Source: DATKFM01 sp963810485 (GTDB taxonomy: Bacteria; Pseudomonadota; Alphaproteobacteria; Dongiales; Dongiaceae). From it: a stretch of 64,000 bases of DNA. A model generated the notes under the pieces. It made no database searches, was not told the DNA's origin, and saw nothing but the letters and a program-made list of their open reading frames with translations. The DNA lies in assembly GCA_963810485.1 (NCBI GenBank), contig CAWENQ010000006.1, positions 156,245 to 220,244 of the forward strand, read 5' to 3'. The position numbers and the translations under genes were made by a program. Position 1 is the stretch's first letter, and each line of letters opens with the position of its first letter. This document shows positions 8,216 to 17,565 of the stretch, in pieces.

Positions 8216-10359
8216 CCGCGCGCCCGCTCGACGGAATTGACCAGGGGCGTCGCCCGCAGAGCGGCGATGATGTTGGAGAGATGGCGGATGTCGCTGACTT
8301 CCACATCCACGGTCATCTCGAAGAAATCGGCGGAGCGGTTGGTGATCTTCAGGTTGGTGATGTTGCCTTCGGCCTTGCCGATGATGGTGGACATGCTGCC
8401 CAGGCTGCCGGGGGAATTCGCTACCACCACATGCAGCCGGCCGACATGGCCGGGCGACATCTCGGAATCGATGTTCCAGGAGACGTCGAGCCAGCGCTCC
8501 GGCGCATCGGCGAAGCTTTCCAGCGTCTCACAGTCGATGGTGTGGATGGTGACGCCCTTGCCCGTGGTGACGATGCCGACGATGCGGTCGCCAGGCAGCG
8601 GGTGGCAGCAACCGGCATAGTGGATCGCCATGCCGGGAATGAGGCCGGTAATCGGAATCGAGGAAGCCTTGGCCTTCTGATCCTTGCCGCGGCGGGCGCC
8701 GATGGGCACCACCTTGCCGGTGCGCGGCGTGGTGGTGCTGCCGGGAAACACGGCGCCCATGATTTCGCGCTCGGTCAGCAACCCCTCGCCGACGGCGGCG
8801 TAGATATCCTCCGCATCCTCGGCGTGGAATCGCTTCAGCACGCCGTCGAACGCCTTGTCGGTGAAGTCGTGATGATCCTGCTTGAACGCCTTCAGCAGGA
8901 TGGCGCGGCCAAGCTCGATGTACTGCGCGCGCTGCTGGGTGCGGATGAAACGGCGGATGCAGGCGCGCGCCTTGCCTGTGACGACGAACCGCTCCCAGGT
9001 GGGAGACGGCGTCTGCGTCCGCGATCCCACGATCTCCACCTGGTCGCCGTTATGCAGCTCGGTGCGCAGCGGCATGTGGCGGCCGTTGATCTTGGCGCCG
9101 ACGCAGGTATTGCCGACCTCGGAGTGAACGGCATAGGCGAAATCCACGGGCGTGGCGCCGCGCGGCAGCGAGATCAGATCGCCCTTGGGCGTGAAGCAGA
9201 ACACCTGGTCCTGGAACATCTCGAGCTTGGTGTGCTCGAGGAACTCCTCCGGGCCGGAGGCGTGCTCGAGAATATCGAGCAGTTCCCGCAGCCAGCGATA
9301 CTGGCGCCCTTCCACCGACGGGGCGCCCTGCTTGTAGCTCCAATGGGCGGCGACGCCGAGCTCGGCGATGTCGTGCATCTCCTTGGTGCGGATCTGCACC
9401 TCGATGCGCTGCTTCTCCGGGCCGATGACGCCGGTATGGACCGAGCGATAGCCATTCGGCTTGGGCGTGCTGAGGTAATCCTTGAACCGGCCGGGCACCA
9501 TGGGATAGCGGCCATGGAGGATGCCCAACGCCTTGTAGCAACCGGCGATGTCGTCGACGACGACGCGGAAGGCCATGATGTCGGCGAGCTGCTCGAAGCC
9601 GATGTTCTTGCGCTGCATCTTCAGCCAGATCGAATAGGGCCGCTTCTCGCGGCCGGACACCGTGGCCTTCTGGCCGCCGTTTTCCAGCACCTTCTTCAGC
9701 TCGGCCATGATGCGGTCGGCGCGGGCGCCGCCGGTCTCGCGCAGGAAGTTCAAGCGCTGGACGATCAACTCGCGGGCTTCGTGGTTGAGCTCGCCGAAGG
9801 CCAGGTCCTCGAGCTCGTCCTTGAGCTGGTGCATGCCGATGCGCTCGGCCAGCGGGGCATAGATCTCCACCGTCTCCAGGGCGATGCGCTTGCGCTTCTC
9901 CGGGCTCTTGATGTGTTCCAGCGTCTGCATGTTGTGCAGGCGGTCGGCCAGCTTCACCAGCAGGACTCGGATATCCTCCGACATCGCCAGCACGAGCTTG
10001 CGGAAGTTCTCGGCATGCTTGGACTGGTCGGACTGCAGCTCCAGCCGGGACAGCTTGGTGACGCCGTCCACCAGCTTGGCGATGTCCTTGCCGAAGTTGC
10101 GCTCGATCTGCTCGAGGGTCGCACTGGTATCCTCGACCGTGTCGTGCAGCAGCGCAGTGACGATGGAAGCCGAGTCCAGCTTTAGCTTGGTGAGGATGTT
10201 GGCGACTTCCAGGGGATGGAGGAAGTACGGATCGCCGGAGGCGCGCTCCTGGGAACCGTGGGCCTTCATGGAGAACACATAAGCGCGGTTGAGCAGATCC
10301 TCATCCGCGTTGGGATCGTAGGACTTGACGCGTTCGACGAGCTCGAACTGGCGGATCAT
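8212..10359 (-). CDS. rsh: Bifunctional (p)ppGpp synthetase/hydrolase (RelA/SpoT homolog)
   Basis: The 715-residue Rsh enzyme makes and degrades the stringent-response alarmone. The N-terminal HD hydrolase domain is intact (HDTVEDT, with His72-Asp73). The synthetase domain includes RVVVDDIAGCYKALGILHG and SVHTGVIGP. A TGS domain follows near residues 385-445, and a C-terminal ACT domain ends EVSDIRHLSNIIAALR. Full-length with all domains, so both activities are expected. It sits directly downstream of rpoZ, the usual arrangement. Confidence 0.96.
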   Translation of the reverse strand: MIRQFELVERVKSYDPNADEDLLNRAYVFSMKAHGSQERASGDPYFLHPLEVANILTKLKLDSASIVTALLHDTVEDTSATLEQIERNFGKDIAKLVDGVTKLSRLELQSDQSKHAENFRKLVLAMSEDIRVLLVKLADRLHNMQTLEHIKSPEKRKRIALETVEIYAPLAERIGMHQLKDELEDLAFGELNHEARELIVQRLNFLRETGGARADRIMAELKKVLENGGQKATVSGREKRPYSIWLKMQRKNIGFEQLADIMAFRVVVDDIAGCYKALGILHGRYPMVPGRFKDYLSTPKPNGYRSVHTGVIGPEKQRIEVQIRTKEMHDIAELGVAAHWSYKQGAPSVEGRQYRWLRELLDILEHASGPEEFLEHTKLEMFQDQVFCFTPKGDLISLPRGATPVDFAYAVHSEVGNTCVGAKINGRHMPLRTELHNGDQVEIVGSRTQTPSPTWERFVVTGKARACIRRFIRTQQRAQYIELGRAILLKAFKQDHHDFTDKAFDGVLKRFHAEDAEDIYAAVGEGLLTEREIMGAVFPGSTTTPRTGKVVPIGARRGKDQKAKASSIPITGLIPGMAIHYAGCCHPLPGDRIVGIVTTGKGVTIHTIDCETLESFADAPERWLDVSWNIDSEMSPGHVGRLHVVVANSPGSLGSMSTIIGKAEGNITNLKITNRSADFFEMTVDVEVSDIRHLSNIIAALRATPLVNSVERARG

Positions 10360-10461
10360 CCGTGGCCGTACCTGCCGCTGCTCTGCCTAGTGCGCCAGAC
10401 GAGCCTCTCCCTGCCGTTCCACCAATCCTGTCGCTGCCGCGGGCGTTCGACGTTCAGGCGC

Positions 10462-10863
10462 TCAGCCTTCCTCCGGCACGGCATCGGCGGGTTCTTCCGC
10501 CATGGCCGCAGGATCGTCTTCGAATTCTTCTTCCTCGGGGCTCTGCACGCCGGCGGCGGCTTCGTTCTTCATGAGATCGGCCAGCATGTCGGTCTCGCCC
10601 GTGCCGAAGCCGCCTTCGTCTTCCGGCTCCTCGGGCTCCTTGTGGACGCTGAGGTTCTTCACGATCGACTGCTGGATCGCATCCAGGTCGAGCTTGTCCT
10701 CGGCGATCTCGCGCAGCGCCACGACCGGGTTCTTGTCGTTGTCGCGATCGATGGTGAGCGCCGAGCCGGCGCTGACATCGCGGGCGCGCTGAGCGGCCAG
10801 CATGACCAGGTCAAACCGGTTCGGGATCCTCAGGATGCAGTCTTCGACGGTGACGCGCGCCAT
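10462..10863 (-). CDS. rpoZ: DNA-directed RNA polymerase subunit omega
   Basis: Omega helps fold and assemble RNA polymerase. The 133-residue protein begins MARVTVEDCILRIPNRFDLV, the standard opening, followed by LAAQRARDVSAG and the DNDKNPVVALREIA motif. The acidic C-terminal tail of about 55 residues is typical of alphaproteobacterial omega. It lies upstream of rsh on the same strand, separated by about 100 bases. Confidence 0.96.
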   Translation of the reverse strand: MARVTVEDCILRIPNRFDLVMLAAQRARDVSAGSALTIDRDNDKNPVVALREIAEDKLDLDAIQQSIVKNLSVHKEPEEPEDEGGFGTGETDMLADLMKNEAAAGVQSPEEEEFEDDPAAMAEEPADAVPEEG

Positions 10864-11011
10864 ATCTGCGAGTTCTCCAAAAATGCGGGGAAATCAGTGA
10901 TTTGATTGAATATATTGAGTGTGCCGCGAGTACGCAAGGTGCAAACCGGCCGCGCCGATGTCGCAGCGCAGCGGCCGCCGGTAAGATGCTGATCTGCTTG
11001 GCCTTCGCAGT

Positions 11012-11530
11012 CTACGCCCGGCGGATCTGCTGGCCCGCTGGCAGCCGCGCCACCAATTCCTCCACCGACAGGCCCAGAACGGGATGGACCCAGCCGGGGG
11101 CAATCTCCTGCAGCGGCAGGAGGACGAAGGCCCGGTCGGCCATCCGGGGATGGGGCAGGATGGGCGGCGGATCGTCCCGGACCAGCCTGCCATAGGCCAC
11201 GATGTCCAAATCCATCACGCGGGCGGCGTTGAGCTCCCGCCGCTCCCGGCCGAACTCGCGCTCGATCTCGTGCAGGACCGCCAGCAGCGCCGCCGGATCC
11301 AGGTCAGTCGCCACCTCGGCGACGCCGTTCACGTACCAGGGCTGGTCTGAGATCGGTATCGGCGCGCTTTCATAGAAAGCCGACCGGCGGAGGATCTTAA
11401 CACCCCGCGCCTCCAAGGCCGCCAGCGCGGCGAGGCAGGTCGCCGCCGGCGAACCGTGTAGCCGACTGGGCAGATTTGCGCCGAAAGCTACGAATATCGG
11501 GCCATCAGCAGAATCCAGGATTTCACTCAA
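11012..11530 (-). CDS. folK: 2-amino-4-hydroxy-6-hydroxymethyldihydropteridine pyrophosphokinase
   Basis: HPPK transfers pyrophosphate from ATP to the pterin in folate synthesis. The 172-residue protein has the pterin-site start VAFGANLPSR, then SAFYESAPIP, the RRELNAARVMDLDIVAYG metal/ATP motif and LPHPRMADRAFVLLPLQEIAP. The assigned start is TTG at 11530 (codons for MSEILDSADG); the true start could be slightly further in. It is monocistronic between rpoZ and a divergent NYN-domain gene. Confidence 0.94.
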   Translation of the reverse strand: MSEILDSADGPIFVAFGANLPSRLHGSPAATCLAALAALEARGVKILRRSAFYESAPIPISDQPWYVNGVAEVATDLDPAALLAVLHEIEREFGRERRELNAARVMDLDIVAYGRLVRDDPPPILPHPRMADRAFVLLPLQEIAPGWVHPVLGLSVEELVARLPAGQQIRRA

Positions 11531-11673
11531 GTATCTTGTCTCGTCAGCAACTTACGGGGTGAAACTCAGAAATCGCCGCGGCCGATTTCTCGGCCGCAAG
11601 CTAACGCTCCATCAATAATCTCTGCGCATACTGGCCGATATTCAGAAAGTGATTTTTGTAAGGATTCATTAAC

Positions 11674-12258
11674 GTGCGGTTCTATCCCCAGGAACGTATT
11701 GCGCTTTTCATTGACGGCGCAAATTTATACGCCGCCGCGCGCGCCCTCGGATTCGATATTGATTACCGGCGCCTGCTGCAGGTCTTCGCCGACAAGGGCC
11801 ATCTGGTCCGCGCCTTCTATTATACCGCGCTGGTCGAGGACCAGGAGTATTCACCGATCCGGCCGTTGGTCGATTGGCTCGACTATAACGGCTACACCAT
11901 GGTCACCAAGCCGACCAAGGAATACACCGACGCCTCCGGGCGCCGGAAAATCAAAGGCAACATGGATATCGAGCTCGCCATCGACATGATGGAGATGGCG
12001 AAGCATCTGGACCATATCGTGCTGTTCTCCGGCGATGGCGATTTCCGCCGGCTGGTGGAGGCGGTGCAGCGCAAGGGCGTGCGGGTCACGGTGGTTAGCA
12101 CCATCCGCTCCTCCCCGCCCATGGTGGCCGACGAACTGCGACGCCAGGCGGACGTTTTCATCGACCTCAGCGACCTTTCGGAGAACATCGCCCGCAACCA
12201 CACCAGCGGCCGCCAATCGACAGCAGAGGTCGAATCGAGCAACGGTGGCCGTTCGTAG
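11674..12258 (+). CDS. NYN domain (LabA/DUF88) protein, putative ribonuclease
   Basis: A 194-residue PIN-like protein of the NYN family. The acidic active-site residues are visible in ALFIDGANLY (Asp14), GNMDIELAIDMM and FSGDGDFRRLVEA. NYN proteins are RNases or RNA-binding factors; LabA homologs were named from cyanobacterial circadian output, but the role in proteobacteria is not established. The GTG start at 11674 is preceded by TAAGGA with suitable spacing. The last 20 or so residues are low-complexity. Confidence 0.88.
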   Translation: MRFYPQERIALFIDGANLYAAARALGFDIDYRRLLQVFADKGHLVRAFYYTALVEDQEYSPIRPLVDWLDYNGYTMVTKPTKEYTDASGRRKIKGNMDIELAIDMMEMAKHLDHIVLFSGDGDFRRLVEAVQRKGVRVTVVSTIRSSPPMVADELRRQADVFIDLSDLSENIARNHTSGRQSTAEVESSNGGRS

Positions 12259-12307
12259 GGCCCGTTAGCCGCCAGCCAGGGCCTGTCCCGATGACAAGGC
12301 AGGCCCG

Positions 12308-12964
12308 ATGTCACCAGCCTCCCCGCCTCCGCAACCGAGCCTGAACTGCCCGCTCTGCCCGCGGCTGGCGGAGTTCCGCGCCGGCAACCGCCAAGGCCAT
12401 CCGGACTGGTTCAACGCGCCGGTGCCGAGCTTTGGGCCTCTGGACGCCAAGCTCCTGATCGTCGGCCTGGCGCCGGGCCTCAAAGGAGCCAACCGGACTG
12501 GACGGCCCTTCACCGGAGACTTCGCCGGCGATCTGCTCTACCGCACGCTGATCGAATTCGGCTTCGCCAGCGGCCGTTACGGCCAGCGGCCGGATGACGG
12601 GCTGACCCTGAACGGCTGCCGGATCACCAATGCGGTCCGCTGCGTGCCGCCGGAGAACAAGCCGACGCCGGCGGAGATCAAGACCTGCCGTCCGTTCCTG
12701 GCCGGCGAAATCGGCGTCGCCGGCGGCGGTCCGAGGGCCATCCTGGCGCTGGGCCGCATTGCCCATAACTCGACGCTGGCGGCCTTGGGGCAGCGTTTAT
12801 CCGCCTTCAAGTTCGGCCATGGCGCGCGGCACGACATCGACGGCCGGCCTACCCTGTTCGATAGCTACCACTGCTCCCGATACAACACGCAGACCGGCGT
12901 GCTGACGGAAGAGATGTTCCGGCTGATAATCGGGCAGATCCGGGATTTTCTGGCTCCCGGTTGA
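12308..12964 (+). CDS. Family 5 uracil-DNA glycosylase
   Basis: UDGb-type enzymes remove uracil and some deaminated purines from DNA. This 218-residue protein has the motif GLAPGLKGANRTGRPFTGD, in which the catalytic Asp of family 1 is absent as in family 5, plus a C-terminal DSYHCSRYN box where most homologs have H-P-S. CPLCPR near the N-terminus and two further Cys (RITNAVRCVPP and ETKTC-like KTCRPF) are the expected 4Fe-4S ligands. It probably acts in base-excision repair. Confidence 0.9.
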   Translation: MSPASPPPQPSLNCPLCPRLAEFRAGNRQGHPDWFNAPVPSFGPLDAKLLIVGLAPGLKGANRTGRPFTGDFAGDLLYRTLIEFGFASGRYGQRPDDGLTLNGCRITNAVRCVPPENKPTPAEIKTCRPFLAGEIGVAGGGPRAILALGRIAHNSTLAALGQRLSAFKFGHGARHDIDGRPTLFDSYHCSRYNTQTGVLTEEMFRLIIGQIRDFLAPG

Positions 12965-12973
12965 AGCCAACGG

Positions 12974-13753
12974 TCACGCGGCGCGAACGGAAGCTCGGGA
13001 AAATTCCCAGGCGGGACGGGCGTCGCCTTGCTTCCGGGTCGTAATCGGCGGGCCATCGACAGGTTCGGTGTCGGATTCAACTTCTTTCTTGCGGCCCGTC
13101 ACGATGTGGAACTCGATAAGTTCGTCGCTGTTCGGTTCGTAGTAGTCGGTCCGTTTCACCTTCGAAGCCATTTTCAGAAGCCCGTGGTGGACCCCCATCT
13201 TGCCCAGGTAGATCATAATGTACGCGTTCAGAGTCTTTATCATGAGGGCATCGGTTGCTTCGTCCATCTCGATGCTGGGATCCCGGAAGATTTCGTGATA
13301 GCCGAGCACGCTGCCCTCTTGGATATCGCGCTTGACGCCGCCGAGAAACGCATAACCGCAGGAACTCATGCAGAATCCGGAAACAAGCCCGTCCTTGCCA
13401 TGACCGCGGAAAATCGTCAGTGCCACGTCTGTATTGAAACCATTCTTCCGGATGAGTTCACCCAACTGCAGGGCGGGAAGCACCTTGCCGCCGGGGCTGG
13501 TGAACACAACCCACAATCCCTTGATCTTGACCGTCTTGGCAAACTGCTCGAAGGCGTCGGGCGTATCGATCGTGATGGTGCCAATGGCTGAGATCCACTG
13601 CAAATCATACTTCCTGCTCTCCGCGAGTTTGAACGTCATCGGATGCTCGTACTGCTTGGCATTGACTGGCGTCGAATGAAGGACGACGGCAGCAAGCACA
13701 AACGAGACAATAAGGAGGAAGTAACGGCGTTGCATGATTTGGGGGCTGTGCAC
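12974..13753 (-). CDS. Periplasmic ClpP-like (COG3904 type) protein
   Basis: A 259-residue protein with a signal peptide or anchor (YFLLIVSFVLAAVVLHSTPVNA). It then shows a crotonase/ClpP-like layout: VVFTSPGGKVLPALQLGELIR, then CMSSCGYAFLGG with a possible nucleophilic Ser, and LGYHEIF. COG3904 proteins share this pattern and are annotated only as predicted periplasmic proteins. The C-terminus is polar. Start alternatives are Met1 and Met7. Function unknown; proteolysis is an inference from the fold. Confidence 0.72.
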   Translation of the reverse strand: MHSPQIMQRRYFLLIVSFVLAAVVLHSTPVNAKQYEHPMTFKLAESRKYDLQWISAIGTITIDTPDAFEQFAKTVKIKGLWVVFTSPGGKVLPALQLGELIRKNGFNTDVALTIFRGHGKDGLVSGFCMSSCGYAFLGGVKRDIQEGSVLGYHEIFRDPSIEMDEATDALMIKTLNAYIMIYLGKMGVHHGLLKMASKVKRTDYYEPNSDELIEFHIVTGRKKEVESDTEPVDGPPITTRKQGDARPAWEFSRASVRAA

Positions 13754-13803
13754 GTCGCTGATTTTCTTGACTTGCTTTCTGGCAGCCTAACCTTGGAAAT
13801 ACA

Positions 13804-14778
13804 CTACTGCGCCTGCACCTGCAGTTGCAACTGTTCGCGATTGCCGAAGAAGTCGGCCGCCAGCGTTTCGTTGATGTCGATGATCTGCCGCTGGATCCAA
13901 TCGACGAATTCGTGCAACCCGGCGCGCAGCACGCCGGCGGGCGGGCGCTCGTCCAGGGCGACGCGGATCTCATCCAGCCGTTCCAGCGCCCGGTTGCCGC
14001 CGCGCAGGCCGTAGCGCTGACGCAGCTCATGGAGCAGCTGATCGGTCTCAGCGATGCAGTGGCTGACGGAGCGCGGGAAGGCCCCATCCAGCAGCAGGAA
14101 GCCCACCACATCCTCCAGGAAGTACCCGCGCGGATGGACGCGGCGGAACGCATGATAGCCCGCCGCCGAGCGCAGGATCGCCGCCGCTTCGCCAGCCTCG
14201 ATCAAAGCCGTCGGCGAGTCCGCGGGCACGCTGTGGAACTTCACGTCCAGAAGCCGGGTCGCCTGGTCCGCCCGCTCGACATAGCGGCCGAGTTGATAGA
14301 AGTACCAGCCCTGGTCGCGGAAGAAGGTGCCCTCGGTGATGCCGGTGTGGGTCTGGCAATGCTCCTTGATCGTCGCCAGCAGCCGCGGCCGTTCCGACGG
14401 CGCGAGATCCGCCGGTGTCAGCCGCCGCAGCCAGTTATAGGCGACGTTCAGATGGCTCCACATTTCCGTGCTGATGAACGGACGCAGGGTTCGCGCGTTC
14501 TCCCGGGCTGAAGTCAGCGCATGGAGGATCGACGTCTCGTTCTCGGCATCGAGCACGTAGAACATGACGATGGCGTCGTCGCTAACTGTTTGGCCGGTGC
14601 TCCGGAAATGGTCGAGATCGCTGTTGATCTCCAGGATTGCCGCCCAGTCCTTGGCGCTGCCCTGGCGGCGCGCCGAGCTCTGCGTGACGTCGAGAATGCG
14701 GGCGAGATTCTCCGCCCGCTCGACATAGCGGGCCATCCAGTAGATGCACTCGGCATAGCGCGACAGCAGGCTAGGCAA
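13804..14778 (-). CDS. Alpha-E domain-containing protein (DUF403)
   Basis: A 324-residue all-helical protein beginning LLSRYAECIYWMARYVERAENLARILDV, the classic alpha-E opening. It contains ERADQATRLLDVKFHS and AGYHAFRRVHPRGYFLEDVVGFLLLD. The TTG start overlaps the stop of the upstream ATP-grasp gene by eight bases. In Anbu clusters this protein is encoded beside a circularly permuted ATP-grasp enzyme and the proteasome-like Anbu. The group is proposed to attach and remove a small peptide-type modification, but that is unproven. Confidence 0.92.
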   Translation of the reverse strand: MPSLLSRYAECIYWMARYVERAENLARILDVTQSSARRQGSAKDWAAILEINSDLDHFRSTGQTVSDDAIVMFYVLDAENETSILHALTSARENARTLRPFISTEMWSHLNVAYNWLRRLTPADLAPSERPRLLATIKEHCQTHTGITEGTFFRDQGWYFYQLGRYVERADQATRLLDVKFHSVPADSPTALIEAGEAAAILRSAAGYHAFRRVHPRGYFLEDVVGFLLLDGAFPRSVSHCIAETDQLLHELRQRYGLRGGNRALERLDEIRVALDERPPAGVLRAGLHEFVDWIQRQIIDINETLAADFFGNREQLQLQVQAQ

Positions 14779-16216
14779 GGACCCACGTGTCTTTCGACCC
14801 GCCTCCCTGGGATGAGTTGACGATCAGCGAGCCCTGACGGAGCGCGACCCGCGACAACCCGCCGGGCAGGACCCAGGTGCTGCGGCCCGTCACCGCAAAC
14901 GGCCGGAGATCCACATGCCGCGGCCTGACCCCGTCTTCGACCAGCGTCGGACAGACCGAGAGGCTGACCATCGGCTGGCTGATGTAATTGGCGGGGTCGG
15001 CCCGCAGCCGGACGCGAATCTCCTCGAGGTCCGCCGCCGATGCGCGCGGCCCGACGACGATGCCATAACCACCGGACTCGCCGACCGGCTTCACGACGAG
15101 GTCTTTCAAATTATCGAGCGTGAACCGCAAACCATCGGCCTCGCCGCAGAGATGGGTCTCCACATTCGGCAGGATGGCATCTTCCTTGAGATAGTAGCGG
15201 ATCAGCCGCGGCAGATAGGCATAGACCGCCTTGTCGTCGGAGACGCCGGTGCCCACCGCATTGGCCAGCGTGACATTGCCCTTGAGATAGGCGGCCATCA
15301 CCCCGGGCACGCCGAGCATGCTGTCGGGCCGGAACGTCAGGGGATCGATGAAGTCATCATTGATGCGCCGGTAGATGACATGTAGCGGCGCCAGGCCGGC
15401 GGTGGTTTTCATGAACACGCGGTCGTTCTCGACCACGAGGTCGCGGCCCTCCACCAGCGGCACACCCATCTCGCGCGCCAGGAACACGTGCTCGAAATAG
15501 GCGGAGTTGTAGACGCCAGGCGACAGCAACGCGACTTGCGGCGCGTCGATGGCGGATGGCGCGATCTCCGTCATCGCCTGCCCCAGGCGCAGGCCGTAAT
15601 CCTCCACGGGCTGAATGAATACGTCGATGAGATCGGGGAACGCCCGCTGCATGATGCGGCGGTTCTCCACCACATAGGAGACGCCCGAGGGCGTGCGGCC
15701 GTTGTCCTCCAGCACCATGAACCGGCCGGAATCGTCGCGCACGATGTCGACGCCGCAGATATGGACATAGGTGCCGCAGGGCACGTCGAAGCCGACCATC
15801 TCCGGCCGATAGTTGGCGTTGCCGAGGACCAGCTCCTTGGGAACGATGCCGTCCTTCAGCACATGCTGCCGGTGATAGACGTCGTGCAGGAACAGGTTCA
15901 GCGCCGTCACCCGTTGCACAACGCCGGCCTCGATATGCCGCCATTCCTCCGCCGACAACACGCGGGGAATCACATCGAAAGGCAGGATGCGATCGATGAC
16001 GTCCTTGTCGGAATAGACCGTGAAGGTCACGCCGAGATTGTAGAGCTCGTTTTCGGCATTGCGGGCGCGGCGGCGGAGTTCATCGATGGGAATCCGGCCC
16101 AGGCGCTCGCGCAATGGCAGGGTATGCAGCGCCGGGGCGTCTGGCCGCCCAAACACCTCGCAGTAATAGCCTCCGGCGTCATAGCCGGACAGCCAATCGG
16201 GCGCTTCCCCATTCAT
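14771..16216 (-). CDS. Circularly permuted type 2 ATP-grasp protein
   Basis: The 481-residue protein has the DUF404/DUF407 layout: GVTFTVYSDKDVIDRILPFDVIPR, then FMVLEDNGRTPSGVSYVVENR, LTLANAVGTGVSDDKAVYAYLPR-like text and VVKPVGESGGYGIVVGP, where ATP-grasp Lys and Gly-rich residues lie. ATP-grasp enzymes form amide bonds through acyl phosphates. Its stop overlaps the alpha-E gene start, so the two are probably co-translated. The Anbu gene is just upstream on the same strand. Confidence 0.92.
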   Translation of the reverse strand: MNGEAPDWLSGYDAGGYYCEVFGRPDAPALHTLPLRERLGRIPIDELRRRARNAENELYNLGVTFTVYSDKDVIDRILPFDVIPRVLSAEEWRHIEAGVVQRVTALNLFLHDVYHRQHVLKDGIVPKELVLGNANYRPEMVGFDVPCGTYVHICGVDIVRDDSGRFMVLEDNGRTPSGVSYVVENRRIMQRAFPDLIDVFIQPVEDYGLRLGQAMTEIAPSAIDAPQVALLSPGVYNSAYFEHVFLAREMGVPLVEGRDLVVENDRVFMKTTAGLAPLHVIYRRINDDFIDPLTFRPDSMLGVPGVMAAYLKGNVTLANAVGTGVSDDKAVYAYLPRLIRYYLKEDAILPNVETHLCGEADGLRFTLDNLKDLVVKPVGESGGYGIVVGPRASAADLEEIRVRLRADPANYISQPMVSLSVCPTLVEDGVRPRHVDLRPFAVTGRSTWVLPGGLSRVALRQGSLIVNSSQGGGSKDTWVLA

Positions 16217-16295
16217 ATCGCGATCAGCCTACGGGAAGGGCGCGCGGGCGGGCAACGGAAATGCCGCGCTGCCCAAAGCTTTGGCACTCTGCCCG

Positions 16296-17015
16296 CTAGG
16301 GCAGCAGGCCATCCAGCCAGGCGCCATCGGGCATGGTGCTGGCAAGTTCAGTCAGATGTTCGTTCCACCACTCGCCCTGCTCGCGCAGATCGACATCGTC
16401 GAACTGCCGCTCCCGCCAGCGGCGGTCCTGGAGATGGTAGGTCACGAGATCGAGCGGAAAGCCCACATCCGACGAGGACAGGCGCGTGGAATCGAACGAC
16501 AGGTAGGCGAGCTTGAGCGCAGTCCGCAGCGGCGTGTTGAAGCGCAGCGCACGATCCAGGATCGGCTTCCCATAGGCCATGACGCCGATGGAGAGATAGG
16601 GCGTGCGCTCATCGACCTGGATCCAGTTGCACTCGGGATAGACCAGGAACATCGTCGGCTCCCGGTCGTTGGTGAGCTGGCCGCCGATGATGGCGTGCAG
16701 ATTGAACAGGAGGTTGGAGCGCTCCACCGCGTCCTTGTCCTCATCGATCACCTGGCGCAGGCATTTGGTGTAACCCTGCACCGCATCGAGCATCGTCGGG
16801 TAGGAAGCGCCCATCGCGTTATAGTCGCGCTCCAGATAGGCCACCGCCTTGTCGCGCAGCGAGCGCATGCCTGACGTCATGACGAAGAACTGCGACCCGT
16901 TGGGGCCGTGCAGCGTCACCTTGCGGGCGCTGGTGAGTTCCGAGCCGCTGGTGATGCGGCCATCGGCCAAGCCGATCAGGCCTTCGCGCACCTTGATACC
17001 GAGACAATAGGTCAA
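16296..17015 (-). CDS. Anbu, proteasome beta-subunit-like peptidase
   Basis: Anbu (ancestral beta-subunit, COG3484) forms open-ring or helical assemblies of Ntn-hydrolase fold. The 239-residue product begins MTYCLGIKVREGLIGLADGR, so Thr2 becomes the N-terminal nucleophile after Met removal. ADGR supplies the expected Asp, and the conserved GGQL segment is present. The start is TTG at 17015, placed six bases after GGGGAG, which fits exactly with Thr in position 2. It leads the cluster Anbu, ATP-grasp, alpha-E. The transglutaminase-like gene usually found with them is not in this window. Confidence 0.92.
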   Translation of the reverse strand: MTYCLGIKVREGLIGLADGRITSGSELTSARKVTLHGPNGSQFFVMTSGMRSLRDKAVAYLERDYNAMGASYPTMLDAVQGYTKCLRQVIDEDKDAVERSNLLFNLHAIIGGQLTNDREPTMFLVYPECNWIQVDERTPYLSIGVMAYGKPILDRALRFNTPLRTALKLAYLSFDSTRLSSSDVGFPLDLVTYHLQDRRWRERQFDDVDLREQGEWWNEHLTELASTMPDGAWLDGLLP

Positions 17016-17072
17016 ATCATGCTCCCCGCCGGTCCGTCATACAGCGATTCGAAGATGATACAACGGCGCGCG

Positions 17073-17561
17073 CTACTGGGGTAATTCGAACTCTTTGGCG
17101 AAGAAGCGGCTGAGCGGATCGGGCCGATAGGGCGGAAAGGCCGGAACTTCGCGAAATCCACTGGCGACATAGAGGCCGATTGCCTCGGGCTGATGGATGC
17201 CGGTCTCCAGGCGCAGGATTCGCACGGACTCGCGCTGCGCTTTTTCTTCGATCGCGCTCATCAGTGACTTGCCGATGCCAAATCCGCGCGAGGCAGGATC
17301 GACATACATACGCTTCACTTCCGCCGTGCCATCGGTTTCCAGCTTCAACGCGCCGCAGCCGCGGGCTGTACCGCTCTGCCGTGCGACAAAAAAACGGATA
17401 TCAGGCCGCAGGAGCGCCTCGACACCCAGAAGGTGATTGCTCTCCGCCGGATACAGCGACGACATATGGGCATCGAGCTGCTCCAGGAGGTTGCGCACGT
17501 CGGCCTGATCGGGCGACTCAATGCGCACCACGACGGCGCTGCTGCCGGTCTGGACGGACAC
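17073..17561 (-). CDS. GNAT family N-acetyltransferase
   Basis: A 162-residue acetyltransferase. The acetyl-CoA loop is in VKRMYVDPASRGFGIGKSLMSAIEEKA (R-G-x-G-x-G/A pattern), followed by LRLETGIHQPEAIGLYVASGFREVPAF, the standard motif A/B region. The substrate is unknown. The GTG start lies four bases after the smpB stop, so it is probably transcribed with smpB. Confidence 0.88.
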   Translation of the reverse strand: MSVQTGSSAVVVRIESPDQADVRNLLEQLDAHMSSLYPAESNHLLGVEALLRPDIRFFVARQSGTARGCGALKLETDGTAEVKRMYVDPASRGFGIGKSLMSAIEEKAQRESVRILRLETGIHQPEAIGLYVASGFREVPAFPPYRPDPLSRFFAKEFELPQ

Positions 17562-17565
17562 TTGT

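Noticed and set aside
8281..10185. A 634-codon plus-strand frame opposite rsh
   Set aside because: Mirror frame of a full-length, domain-complete rsh gene; no recognisable motifs.
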